Shown in pieces: positions 28,145-36,167 of a stretch of 64,000 nt of DNA. Under the pieces are notes generated by a model. That model was not told the DNA's origin and did no database searches. It saw only the letters and a program-made list of their open reading frames with translations. A program made the position numbers and the translations under genes. Origin of the DNA: Lentisphaera araneosa HTCC2155 (GTDB lineage Bacteria; Verrucomicrobiota; Lentisphaeria; Lentisphaerales; Lentisphaeraceae); contig NZ_ABCK01000012.1 of NCBI RefSeq assembly GCF_000170755.1, forward strand, positions 122,209-186,208. Reading direction: 5' to 3'. Numbering within the stretch: position 1 is the first letter of the stretch; each line of letters begins with the position of its first letter.

Positions 28145-28202
28145 TAAGAACCAAGACCGCTCGTGCCGAGCTGTAAGAACCAAGACCGCTTGTGCCGAGC
28201 TG
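28145..28202. repeat. Two tandem 29-bp hairpin repeats
   Basis: The sequence from 28145 (TAAGAACCAAGACCGCTCG then TGCCGAGCTG) repeats at 28174 with one change (CTTG for CTCG). Each copy has the inverted repeat GCTCG-TGC-CGAGC. It begins 4 bp after the DUF1592 stop, as the 19-bp array begins just after a sulfatase stop. Confidence 0.85.
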
Positions 28203-28249
28203 TAAGAGACATGTGAATTACTTGTATAGAAAGTATAAAGGGAAAAGAG

Positions 28250-28786
28250 ATGTTTAAGTTATTTATAGTTATGAGCTTACTTTGTGTAAGCTCACTTCAT
28301 GCAGAAAATTTATTTGCTAAATTTGATGTCAAAAAGGATTGGAAAATTAAAAGAACAGATGAGTACTCAAAAATCAAACCCACCTACAAAAAGGGGGCGA
28401 TTGGCTTTGTTACCAAACATACTTCAGAGAGTTACTATTTTAGGATTTCTACAGAAAAAGAGTTGAAAACAGGGCAGACTTATGACTTGTCCTTTAACGC
28501 ACAGGCCAAAGGAGAAGGTGATATTTATGTTTCTTATGCAGCTCGTCCCCCTAAAGGTAAAATTCAAGTTTTAGGTTTAAGAACCATCTTTAGTGCAGCT
28601 CCGCAATGGAAGACCTATAAGTGCACTTTTACAGTTCCTGAGAAAAAAGAGTCAAATGCCGTAGCGAGTTTCATTGTTTCTATTGGGGAATTTAAGGGAC
28701 AGTTCAACTTAAAAGACCTCAAATTAGTCAAGTCTGATCACACAGGGAAGATCTCTAAAAAGGGCTTAATCGAAGAACTTAAGTAA
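28250..28786 (+). CDS. Small secreted carbohydrate-binding-like protein
   Basis: 178 residues, signal peptide to about residue 18 (SSLHA). The rest is a beta-rich domain with GQTYDLSFNAQAKGEGDIYVSY, PQWKTYKCTFTVPEKK and LKDLKLVKS, resembling the CBM4/9/22-like jelly roll often found beside PVC enzymes. The family match is my recognition. A ribosome site GGGAAAAGAG precedes the ATG. The neighbour at 29225 is a paralogue with an extra C-terminal tail. No catalytic residues are visible. Confidence 0.7.
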   Translation: MFKLFIVMSLLCVSSLHAENLFAKFDVKKDWKIKRTDEYSKIKPTYKKGAIGFVTKHTSESYYFRISTEKELKTGQTYDLSFNAQAKGEGDIYVSYAARPPKGKIQVLGLRTIFSAAPQWKTYKCTFTVPEKKESNAVASFIVSIGEFKGQFNLKDLKLVKSDHTGKISKKGLIEELK

Positions 28787-29154
28787 CCGGGACCGCCAAG
28801 CACCAGCTTGGCACTAGCTGCGGAACTAAAATCATATCCGCCCGTGTGGCAACACCTGGGAGCTCCGCATTCCAATGTGGTATTAACTACTATATAAAAT
28901 ATTCATCCACGAATAAAGCAATTTTGCGGAGTCCGCAATAGGGTGCCGATTGTCAATCGGCGCTCCCAGCTAAAAAGACTTCAAGAAATTCTCAATTCTC
29001 AATTCTCAATTGAATGTGGCTCTACCGGGCTACCGCCTAAAAATTTAATTATCCTGTACGTAGTTCACGCTTTAGCGTGCGTGATTTAGCACCAAAAAAG
29101 CTTAATTTAAGACATTGTTTAGTCACTCGAAATTTTAAAAAATATGCACTGATT
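28787..29154. repeat. Intergenic mosaic of hairpin words
   Basis: No gene. Contents in order: GCCAAGC-ACCA-GCTTGGC (hairpin); a copy of CTGCGGAACTAAAAT followed by a GCATTCCAATG(T/C)GGTATTAAC block, also at 32630; TTGCGGAGTCCGCAA; GCCGATT-GTCAATCGGC (also at 30190, 30508, 32600, 32957); tandem AATTCTC; and CACGCT-TT-AGCGTG near 29070. These recur elsewhere in the window between unrelated genes. Confidence 0.75.
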
Positions 29155-29182
29155 TGTCATTTCTTTAGCCTTCCACAACAAT
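29155..29182 (+). promoter_or_regulatory. Candidate promoter, TGTCA-N18-ACAAT class
   Basis: TTTGTCATTTCTTTAGCC then TTCCACAACAATCAAAT: TGTCA (29155-29159), 18 nt, ACAAT (29178-29182), 43 bp upstream of the next start. Spacing is one longer than in most examples. The near-identical block at 30839-30866 (TGTCATTTGCTTAGCCTTTC) shows the pair is conserved. Confidence 0.5.
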
Positions 29183-29224
29183 CAAATATAAAGATTTTGA
29201 AAAAGGCAAGTAAAGGAAAACATA

Positions 29225-30022
29225 ATGAAATTTAAACTAATTCTTCTCCTCGTCGTTTTTAGTTTGAGCCCTATTCAAGCTGAAAACCTTTTTCAGGACC
29301 TCGATCCCCAAAGGGATATGAAGGTTTCAATTTTGAAAGGTTTTAAGTATGTAAAAACTTTTAATGATGAGGGACAAATTTCTTTCACAATTAAGCAAGC
29401 CTCAGAAGCCAATAATTTAAGAATGACAATTGCTAAAGAATTACAGGTGGGGCAAACTTATCATTTATCTTTCACGGCAATTGCTAAAGGTCAAGGGCAA
29501 GTATCTGTAGGTTATGGAACTGAATCAATACAAAGTAAAAAACTTAAGCCGCAACAATTGGGCTTGAAGAGGAGCTTTACTACAAAAAAAGAGCCGCAGT
29601 CTTACAAATGTACTTTTAAAGTTTCGAAGAAAATTGATGCACAGGCAAAAGCTGTTTTCGATTTTTCTCTAGGGGCCTTCCAAGGAGATTTAATTTTCAA
29701 AGATTTTAAACTTGTGCAAGTCCCAAATCCGAGGAAAATTCATGGAAAGGGAGTCATTGAACAAGTAAAGGCTCCAACATCCGTCCCGGTTCAAGCTAAA
29801 AAACCGACCCTCACAAAAGCTGAAAAAGTTAAGGCGGAAAGAGCAGCGAAGTTTGCAAAATTGAAAGCAGAGAAAGCAGCGAAAGCTGCAAAAAGAGCGG
29901 AAGCAGCGAAAGCAGCAGAAGCTGCAAAAAGAGCGGAAGCGGCTAAAAGTAATGAAGCGGAACAAGCAGCCCCTGAAAAAGATGAAGCTATAAGCCCTAA
30001 AAAAGTATTTATCAATATTTAG
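29225..30022 (+). CDS. Secreted carbohydrate-binding-like protein with Lys/Ala-rich tail
   Basis: 265 residues, signal peptide (to about residue 19, IQA). Residues about 20-175 repeat the domain of 28250-28786 (GQTYHLSFTAIAKGQGQVSVGY; SYKCTFKVSKK; FKDFKLVQVPNP). Residues about 180-255 are a highly charged, low-complexity helix of KA/RAEAAK repeats (AAKFAKLKAEKAAKAAKRAE), reminiscent of TolA-like or polyanion-binding tails. Such a basic tail could hold the protein to a negatively charged polysaccharide or envelope surface. Function otherwise unknown. The frame is clear with a good AAGGAAA ribosome site. Confidence 0.7.
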   Translation: MKFKLILLLVVFSLSPIQAENLFQDLDPQRDMKVSILKGFKYVKTFNDEGQISFTIKQASEANNLRMTIAKELQVGQTYHLSFTAIAKGQGQVSVGYGTESIQSKKLKPQQLGLKRSFTTKKEPQSYKCTFKVSKKIDAQAKAVFDFSLGAFQGDLIFKDFKLVQVPNPRKIHGKGVIEQVKAPTSVPVQAKKPTLTKAEKVKAERAAKFAKLKAEKAAKAAKRAEAAKAAEAAKRAEAAKSNEAEQAAPEKDEAISPKKVFINI

Positions 30023-30838
30023 TTCGCTTCGCTCAAGGTGGCGCCCAAGGGCTTAAGGTACCGCTTCGCTCAAGGTTGCGCCTAGCGGCTTAAGGTATCG
30101 CTTCGCTCAAGGTAGCGGCAACAAGTTGCCTTAGGTAGCGCACTTCGTGCTTAGGTTTAAGGTATTAGGTAAAAGGTGTTTAATTAGCAGCTCGGGAGCG
30201 CCGATTGTCAATCGGCATAAGTGGAAGAAAAAAAGTAAATTACTCATCCACAGATTAACACGGATTAACACAGATTTTTATTAAACATAGTAGTTGTCAT
30301 ATAGTAACTCTGACTCAAAACTTTCTGTGTTGTTTCGTGATTTTCCGTGGTTAAATAAAATCATTTAATATTATAAAAAAATGAACCACCAAAGAGCACA
30401 GAAGAGTACTAAAATGAATTGTGTCAGTTAAAAAACATCTGTGTTAATCTGTGTGATCCGTGGTTAAATTATAACTCTATAAAAAACATCTTTGCGGAGC
30501 CCGCAACAGGGTGCCGATTAACAATCGGCGCTCCCAGCTCCCTTAGCTTCAAGAAATTCTCCATTATCAATTGTCCATTCACAATTGAATTGACTCAAGT
30601 TTCCTGTGTAGTTTCGTTAAACCCTGAGTGAAGCGATACCTAAGAACGCAGTTCGCCACCTAAGCGAAGCGCTACCTAAGGCAACTTGTTGCCGCTACAT
30701 TGAACGTAGTGACAGATCTCTGTGTTAATCTGTGTGATCCGTGGTTAAATTATAGTTCTATAAAAAAGCACTTCAAGAAATTATCAATTGATTTTATCAT
30801 CCTACATTTTCAAAAATGCACGATTTTTATTGTGACGC
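30023..30838. repeat. Intergenic repeat mosaic
   Basis: About 800 bp without a gene. Starts directly after the stop with words of the GCTTCGCTCAAGG / GGCGCCCAAGGGCTTAAGG / GGCAACAAGTTGCC type (hairpins AGCG-CTT-CGCT, GCCC-AA-GGGC, GGCAAC-AA-GTTGCC). It then has a GCCGATTGTCAATCGGC word, copies of the dispersed CACAGATTAACACGG / ATCTGTGTTAATCTGTG repeat in both directions (30246-30277, 30447-30477, 30717-30750), TTTCTGTGTT and TTTTCCGTGG words and another GCCGATTAACAATCGGC. The similar region at 32413-33031 suggests duplication of the whole mosaic. Confidence 0.8.
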
Positions 30839-30866
30839 TGTCATTTGCTTAGCCTTTCACGACAAT
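30839..30866 (+). promoter_or_regulatory. Candidate promoter, TGTCA-N18-ACAAT class
   Basis: TGTCA (30839-30843), 18 nt, ACAAT (30862-30866) within CACGACAATCATGAATT. 33 bp upstream of the next start, with the same TTTAGCCTTTC-type spacer as 29155-29182 and a CACGACAATCAT core shared with 16281-16293. Confidence 0.55.
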
Positions 30867-30898
30867 CATGAATTACAACAATTCAGAAAGGATAAAAC

Positions 30899-31534
30899 AT
30901 GAAGAAAATATTGATAAGCCTGGCTTTGATGATGAGCAGCCTCTGTGCTGAGCAATTTAAATCAGAACTCTTTACAGAGGGCAAACTCTTGTACAGCGAT
31001 GATTTTGAGCAAGCTCTGGACTCTAAGTGGTGGCAAACTAGAACGAAGAATTGGCAGGTTAAAAATGGCATTTTAACGGGGGCACCCGATTTTAAAACAA
31101 AAGAAGAGGCCATGAAAGCCCTAAAGAGAGACCACCACCTAGGTCTGGGACCGGTTATCCGCCTCGAAAACTTACCGGAAAAATTTGTCTGTACACTGCG
31201 TTTTCAGTACACGGGCAAAGAAGTTCTTGAGACGCGTCCAAAAATCGATATTGGTCATCACATAAACAAAGTCTTTTTTAAACCGGGTGGTTACCAACTT
31301 CACCTTTCTGAAGGGGAGATTTTTGATAACAAAAAATCCGCTTTCAAACTCAATGAATGGAATGTGATGACAATTGAATTCACACCCGGAAAACTCATTA
31401 TCAATCTCAATGGCCAAGGCCAAGTTTACGAAAATAAACAAGTCAGCCTAAAAGAGCGAAGTGAATTTACCTTCAAAGCTCTAGATGGTGGTAAATTGAT
31501 GGTGGATTACATACGCCTTTGGGAAGGAAAATAA
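30899..31534 (+). CDS. Secreted concanavalin/LamG-like protein (DUF1080-like)
   Basis: 211 residues, short signal peptide (to about SLCA). The pattern LLYSDDFEQALDSKWWQTRTK, WQVKNGILTGAPD, NLPEKFVCTLRFQYTG, FKLNEWNVMTIEFTPGKLII and FKALDGGKLMVDYIRLWEGK is that of jelly-roll (LamG/DUF1080) proteins that bind or hydrolyse glycans; the substrate face cannot be read from sequence. A clear AAAGGA ribosome site is 6 bp before the start. The next gene starts 2 bp after the stop. Confidence 0.72.
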   Translation: MKKILISLALMMSSLCAEQFKSELFTEGKLLYSDDFEQALDSKWWQTRTKNWQVKNGILTGAPDFKTKEEAMKALKRDHHLGLGPVIRLENLPEKFVCTLRFQYTGKEVLETRPKIDIGHHINKVFFKPGGYQLHLSEGEIFDNKKSAFKLNEWNVMTIEFTPGKLIINLNGQGQVYENKQVSLKERSEFTFKALDGGKLMVDYIRLWEGK

Positions 31535-31536
31535 TC

Positions 31537-32412
31537 ATGAATAATAAAAGGACTCTAATGAACAAGCTAAAGCGTTTCTTTTTGCTAAGCACAGTTCTAT
31601 CAAGTTTTTCACTTCAGGTATCAGCCAAAGAACTCTCTCCTGAACAGTTGGAAGAAGAGAAAAGATCATACACTTTTTTAAATGACGCAGGTGACTCGCT
31701 ATGGAATACTCCTGGCAATTGGAGAACGGGTAAATTTAAATCCACCAAATCTACCCTTGTTCCCGGTAAAGCGGAAGACCTCCTCATTATTAGTGCAAGT
31801 GCAGAACTTATAAAATTAGATATCCAATGCGAAAAATTAACTACGGGCTTTCATCGTGATTCCAGTGTTCATGTGGATGGCTACAGCTCTTTAAAGTCAG
31901 AACGTATGTTAATCGGCTTTGTTCCGAATAAGACCCACAGTTTCACCAATGCAGGTAAAATCACCACGGATCACCTTGGTTTAAAAAATGGTAGTTTTTC
32001 CAATACCGGCAGTGTTGCAACAAGTTCTTTAAGTATCGGACGGAAGGATTCAAAAAGCATCGATTTTACTAATTCCGGCAAAATTGAAATTGAGAAAGAT
32101 TTGATGATTCACTCAAAAAGTGATCAGAAAATTAACATGACTTCGGGGATTATAACGGCAGCCACACTGAGAGCTACAGGTGATGGCCAACTCAATTTAC
32201 ATGGCGGAAAAATCAGTTTTGATAGCTTGAAAATTAGCGATGATTTTAAAATCGATATTCAAGGGAAGGCAAAGCTTATTATCTCAGGTGATGTTAAAGC
32301 AAAACTTACGAAAAGAATTAATAATGGAACCCTTACAGGCAAAGGCTTAGTCATTTTTGTCAATAAAAAGCAGCAGACCATCGTCACTTTACATGAAGCT
32401 ACAGCAATTTAG
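31537..32412 (+). CDS. Secreted beta-repeat protein, unknown function
   Basis: About 291 residues; start at ATG 31537, because AAGGA at 31525-31529 precedes it and the ORF start at 31519 lies inside the previous gene. Signal peptide around LKRFFLLSTVLSSFSLQVSA. The body is a chain of short strand-turn units with GSFSNTGSVATSSLSIGRKD, ITTDHLGLKNGS and GDGQLNLHGGKISFDSLKISD, which look like a right-handed beta-helix (adhesin or lyase-like scaffold). No catalytic motif. The 3' end runs into the repeat mosaic that begins after its stop. Confidence 0.65.
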   Translation: MNNKRTLMNKLKRFFLLSTVLSSFSLQVSAKELSPEQLEEEKRSYTFLNDAGDSLWNTPGNWRTGKFKSTKSTLVPGKAEDLLIISASAELIKLDIQCEKLTTGFHRDSSVHVDGYSSLKSERMLIGFVPNKTHSFTNAGKITTDHLGLKNGSFSNTGSVATSSLSIGRKDSKSIDFTNSGKIEIEKDLMIHSKSDQKINMTSGIITAATLRATGDGQLNLHGGKISFDSLKISDDFKIDIQGKAKLIISGDVKAKLTKRINNGTLTGKGLVIFVNKKQQTIVTLHEATAI

Positions 32413-33031
32413 TTCGCTGCGTTAAAGGTGGCTTAAGGTAGCGCTTCGCTCAAGGTGGCGCCTAGCGGCTCAAGGTGGCGCCTAGCGGCTTAAGGTATCG
32501 CTTCACTCAAGGTAGCGGCAACAAGTTGCCTTGGGTAGCGCTTCGCTTAGGTTTTAGGAATCAGGTGGCAAGTAAAAGGTGTTTTATGAGCAGCCTGGGA
32601 GCGCCGATTTGTAATCGGCATTCTAACTGCGGAACTAAAATTATGTCCGTCCGCATGGCAACACAGCGACCCATTCCAATGCGGTATTAACTACAGATAT
32701 AAAAATATTCATCCACAGATTAACACGGATTAACACGGATTTTTATTAAATGTCATATAGTAACTCTGACTCAAAACTTTCTGTGTTTTTTCGTGATATT
32801 CCGTGGTAAAAAAATCATTTAATTTTAGAAAAAAAAACGAACCACCAAAGAGTATAAAAATTGACCTTAAAATGTAAAAAAAAACATCTGTGTTGATCTG
32901 TGTGATCCGTGGTTCAAATAAAGTTCTATAAAAAACATCTCTGCGGAATCCGCAATAGGGTGCCGATTACAAATCGGCGCTCCCGGGATTTCCCAAAATG
33001 GAAAAAGTATTTTTAAAAAAACTTAAGTTCT
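32413..33031. repeat. Intergenic repeat mosaic
   Basis: Second copy of the mosaic at 30023-30838. It has GCTTCGCTCAAGGTGGCG and GGCGCCTAGCGGCT words, GGCAACAAGTTGCC, GCCGATTTGTAATCGGC (32604 region) and GCCGATTACAAATCGGC (32957 region), CACAGATTAACACGGATTA (32713-32731) and the CTGTGTTGATCTGTG repeat (32884 region). Gene-free; none of its short ORFs is convincing. Confidence 0.75.
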
Positions 33032-33058
33032 TGTCATTTGTTGTAATCTCGAGACAAT
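33032..33058 (+). promoter_or_regulatory. Candidate promoter, TGTCA-N17-ACAAT class
   Basis: TTGTCA, 17 nt after TGTCA (33032-33036), then ACAAT (33054-33058) in GAGACAATTGTAG. The pseudopilin start is 38 bp downstream. Confidence 0.55.
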
Positions 33059-33095
33059 TGTAGTTAAATATGATTATAATGAGGAACACTGGCGT

Positions 33096-33806
33096 ATGAA
33101 AAAATTCACTCTAATCGAAGTTTTAGTGGTGGTGGCCATTATAGGGATTTTAGCTTCTTTACTTTTGCCTTCTTTGAAAAGCTCTAGAGATAAGGCGCGT
33201 TCTGCCGTTTGCAAAAGCAACCTTAAGCAAATAGGCAATGCCCAGTATTTTTACGCCGATGACAATGAAGGTAATCTCATGCTAAAGGCAGGTGGAAATT
33301 GGTGGACTGATGTGATGTATAATGAAGGCTACTTACCCATAAACGAAGCTGTCATGACTTGTCCAAGCCTGCCTTACCCTGGCGATTGGCTAAATGATTG
33401 GAATCACAACAAAATTCAAATGACATATGGTGGTTCTATGGATCGTAAATGGGATCCGCGTGAAGGAGTGACTTTCCATGGTGTAGGTACCGGTTCAGTT
33501 TCAAGTATTGATATTGCTCAATCCGAAGTGAATTCAGCCAGTGACTTTTTTCTTTTTGCAGATTCTGTAAAAGAGGACGATAATGGCTCCAGCCCAACAA
33601 ATGGCCAATTAGTGCAGAACTTGGGTTTTTTCTGGGATGATCGAGATGGTGTCAACTGTAAAGGCATTCATATTCGTCACAATTCAAAGGGAAACATGTG
33701 GTTTGTCGATGGCCATGTGGAAGCTGCCGGAGTAGGGCGTTTAAAAGAACTTGATCATGACAAGGTAACTCTAGAAGATGGTGTCACTATCGTCCCGCTT
33801 AATTAG
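33096..33806 (+). CDS. Type II pseudopilin-like protein with H-X9-DG motif
   Basis: 236 residues. [20 protein letters not shown] gives a prepilin signal with cleavage before Phe. The C-terminal motif is [17 protein letters not shown]. Between them are the usual [20 protein letters not shown] and an Asp-rich patch. It is the paralogue of 15273, 44446 and 45681. Its product is likely to be assembled or secreted through a type II-like apparatus encoded elsewhere. GAGGA lies about 13 bp before the ATG. Hairpin words begin within 20 bp of the stop. Confidence 0.88.
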   Translation: MKKFTLIEVLVVVAIIGILASLLLPSLKSSRDKARSAVCKSNLKQIGNAQYFYADDNEGNLMLKAGGNWWTDVMYNEGYLPINEAVMTCPSLPYPGDWLNDWNHNKIQMTYGGSMDRKWDPREGVTFHGVGTGSVSSIDIAQSEVNSASDFFLFADSVKEDDNGSSPTNGQLVQNLGFFWDDRDGVNCKGIHIRHNSKGNMWFVDGHVEAAGVGRLKELDHDKVTLEDGVTIVPLN

Positions 33807-34240
33807 GTGTCGCTTCGCTCAAGGTGGCGCCCAAGGGCTTAAGGAATCGCTTCGCTCAAGGTGGCGCCCAAGGGCTTAAGGAATCGCTTCGCTCAAGGTG
33901 GCGGCAACAAGTTGCCGTGGGTAGCGCACTTCGTGTTTAGGTAGCGTTACGCTTTAGGTGTTAGGAATCGGGTGGATAGTTTTTGTCCGCTCGTATGGCA
34001 ATACCTCGCGCATGTGAGTCTGACATAGAGTGTCGGACCCAAGCTTGGGCCCTCAATTATTATGAATCAACTATCATACACCTCATGGTGTACGCTATTT
34101 TATATCGGGCTTCAAGCCCTAGGGCCGTAGGTCCGGCCGACAATAGCATGCAGCGCGGGCTGCATGAACTAAATGGCAAAGGAAAATATAGGGCCTTAGG
34201 TCCGACCGAGCCGAAACTGAATAAAGTCTGATCGTGTTGT
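33807..34240. repeat. Intergenic hairpin-word cluster
   Basis: Tandem copies (2-3) of a GGAATCGCTTCGCTCAAGG plus GGCGCCCAAGGGCTTAA unit from 33835 to about 33915, then GGCAACAAGTTGCC, GCACTTCGTGT, GCGTTACGCTTTAGG. Further palindromes: CCCAAGCTTGGG, ATACACCTCATGGTGTA, GGGCTTCAAGCCC, ATGCAGCGCGGGCTGCAT. No gene seen. It lies ahead of the sigma/anti-sigma pair. Confidence 0.75.
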
Positions 34241-34283
34241 TTATGGCCTTTTGAATTAGCTTATAAAAAAATAGTGATTTGCA

Positions 34284-34308
34284 TAAGATATGAATTTTGC
34301 CGTACAAT
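34284..34308 (+). promoter_or_regulatory. Candidate promoter, TAAGA-N14-TACAAT class
   Basis: TAAGA (34284-34288), exactly 14 nt, TACAAT (34303-34308). The same two blocks with 14-nt spacing occur upstream of other units (44404, 45639, 55042, and weaker 52670, 63385). Sigma gene start is 35 bp downstream. Confidence 0.5.
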
Positions 34309-34342
34309 AGTAAGAAAAGAAAACAATTTTTATGGGTTAATT

Positions 34343-34918
34343 ATGGCTTTATCAAATAGTGAAGTAGCAAAGATAGTTGAAGCAATCTTAGCGGGTGATA
34401 AGAATCAGTTCCGCATTATTATTCATGAATATGAGCTCATGCTCAGGTCTTATTTGGCGACCAAGCTCTACAAGCAGGATGAAGTGGATGATCTCGCGCA
34501 GGAGACTTTTATAACGGCTTTCAAAAAGCTCGAGGCCTTTGATACTGAAATGAACATGCATTCTTGGCTCTTTGGTATTGCCCATAACCACCTTCGCAAT
34601 CACTTCAAAACGACAAAGCGCCGCAATAATGCCATGGATAATTTACGTGAGCATATTTTTGTCAATATCGAAGATAAGCTTCAGGAGGCCTCTCAAAGCC
34701 TTGACAGTGAACAAGTGGGGCGTTTGCTTCACTGCATCAACAAGTTACCTGATAAGCTCAGTAAAATTGTGCAAACGGGTTTAAGGGGCCTTAGGCTCGA
34801 CTCACTGGAAACAGAACTCGAGATGAATCGCAATGCCATATATCAAGCTCGATTTAGAGCCAATGATATGCTGAAGAAATGTATTCAAAGTTCCACTTTA
34901 GAAGAAGGATCTTTATAA
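34343..34918 (+). CDS. ECF sigma factor
   Basis: 191 residues from ATG 34343 (MALSNSEVAK); the longer frame from 34274 extends through the promoter-like region and is rejected. Region 2: FRIIIHEYELMLRSYLATKL, DEVDDLAQETFITAFKKLEAF, MHSWLFGIAHNHLRNHFK. Region 4-like helices: NKLPDKLSKIVQTGLRGLRLDSLETELEMNRNAIYQARFRANDMLKKC. The stop overlaps the next start by 1 bp (TAATG), the usual sigma/anti-sigma coupling. Confidence 0.9.
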   Translation: MALSNSEVAKIVEAILAGDKNQFRIIIHEYELMLRSYLATKLYKQDEVDDLAQETFITAFKKLEAFDTEMNMHSWLFGIAHNHLRNHFKTTKRRNNAMDNLREHIFVNIEDKLQEASQSLDSEQVGRLLHCINKLPDKLSKIVQTGLRGLRLDSLETELEMNRNAIYQARFRANDMLKKCIQSSTLEEGSL

Positions 34919-35907
34919 TGAATAAAGACTTGAAAGATTTATTAAAGGTTTGCTATCACGATAGCGAAGAACTTAGCGAAGATCGCATTAATGAATTAAA
35001 GGCACGCCTGCAAGATGATCCGCAACTAGCTCAGGATTTGGCCGACGACTTGTATTTCAACGGTTTAGTACAAGAAGTACAGGCAAGTACACCCCGTTGG
35101 TTGAAGATTGATAAAATTCTCGAGAGTGCAGAAGAGGGCAATAGACTCGAAAGTTCTGTTATGGATAATATCTCAAAATATGATCGGAAAAACTCCCTAC
35201 GACGTAGGTTTCAGTTGATTTCGACCATGGCAGCGGGCTTGTGCATAGGTTTTATGGGAACTTCTGCTGCCTATGGCAAAAATATATTTGTGAGCTTAGC
35301 CCAACAGACGGTATCTTTTTTTGAAAGTTTTGAAGATCTCCCTGACTATTATAATCAGGGCGTGCCGACAGAGGCCAATCAATGGGGTGGTGATACTGCA
35401 GCCGTGGTTAACGCGGAAAATGGCGTTAGCCCTTTGCATGGCAACTCAATGTTAAAGATGATCAGCTCAACTTTTGAGGGTGAAGTTACAGAAGGAAATG
35501 CCTCCAATAGCAATGTCTTTTATTTACTCGATTTAAATAAATATCATTTGGATCCGAATAAAACTTACATTTGCAAAGCGAGTGCCAATTTTATGAATGC
35601 TTCAGATCAAGTAACTCAATATGGCATTCAAATTTTATCGCTACCCGTAGATGCTGAAATGCCCAAAACGCAGATATCGGCACAATGGTTGATGAATCAA
35701 TCTTTGACTTTTGCGCAAAAGCGTTTGCCCTTCACAAAAAAAGGCGCTTGGGAAAAAATAGAAACCGAGACTGTTTTGCCTGCGGAAAGCCGCTACCTCA
35801 TCCTCTCCGTTTATATACGAGACGCAGAAAAACTACTTGCTGGGCCCTCGAAATTTGAGATGCATTACCTCGATAAAGTGAGCATCAATATATCGCCCGT
35901 TGACTAA
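34918..35907 (+). CDS. Membrane anti-sigma factor with extracytoplasmic sugar-binding-like domain
   Basis: 329 residues; start at 34918 overlaps the sigma stop, with GAAGAAGGA upstream (the ORF start at 34879 is inside the sigma gene). N-terminal about 95 residues are cytoplasmic and acidic (DLKDLLKVCYHDSEELSEDR), as in anti-sigma factors. One membrane helix at about 100-120 (ISTMAAGLCIGFMGTSAAYG). The outer domain has VSFFESFEDLP and later HGNSMLKMISST, TYICKASANFMNASDQ and LILSVYIRDAEKL, in a jelly-roll like CBM pattern, perhaps sensing a polysaccharide. Its C-terminal sequence is matched by the orphan tail at 59405-59614. The downstream unit starts at 36168, past a separate promoter-like site. 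Confidence 0.78.
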   Translation: MNKDLKDLLKVCYHDSEELSEDRINELKARLQDDPQLAQDLADDLYFNGLVQEVQASTPRWLKIDKILESAEEGNRLESSVMDNISKYDRKNSLRRRFQLISTMAAGLCIGFMGTSAAYGKNIFVSLAQQTVSFFESFEDLPDYYNQGVPTEANQWGGDTAAVVNAENGVSPLHGNSMLKMISSTFEGEVTEGNASNSNVFYLLDLNKYHLDPNKTYICKASANFMNASDQVTQYGIQILSLPVDAEMPKTQISAQWLMNQSLTFAQKRLPFTKKGAWEKIETETVLPAESRYLILSVYIRDAEKLLAGPSKFEMHYLDKVSINISPVD

Positions 35908-36107
35908 GTGAATGCTCAATTAATCTCAGCGAAAACTTTCGATATACGCCATATAAAAACGTAATAAGTCAGAGCCTTAACTTATTATTGAATAGCATGA
36001 CACAGCGGCTGCTCCAGTTAATGTCTAATCCAATACTCTGCATTCGTTTCGTTCTAGAGCGATAAGGTCAACACATAAATAGAATTTAAAGCAATAATTT
36101 TAATATA

Positions 36108-36134
36108 AGTCACTTTAATACTCTGAGTGACAAT
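36108..36134 (+). promoter_or_regulatory. Candidate promoter, AGTCA-N17-ACAAT class
   Basis: AGTCA (36108-36112), 17 nt, ACAAT (36130-36134) in GAGTGACAATAATG; start 34 bp downstream. Differs from the others in the first base of the -35 block. Confidence 0.5.
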
Positions 36135-36167
36135 AATGATAAAAACAGGAGTTTAAAGAAATAAAGA

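Noticed and set aside
29690..30015. Antisense ORFs over the Lys/Ala tail
   Set aside because: They are reverse-frame shadows of the low-complexity KA repeat.
30419..30631. ORF in the 30-kb mosaic
   Set aside because: Encoded by dispersed CTGTGTTAATCTGTG repeats and hairpins; not protein-like.
32475..32690. ORF across the repeat mosaic
   Set aside because: Made entirely of hairpin words and dispersed repeats; no signal, ribosome site or family pattern.
33983..34231. ORF before the sigma gene
   Set aside because: Built from palindromic words; no recognisable protein features.
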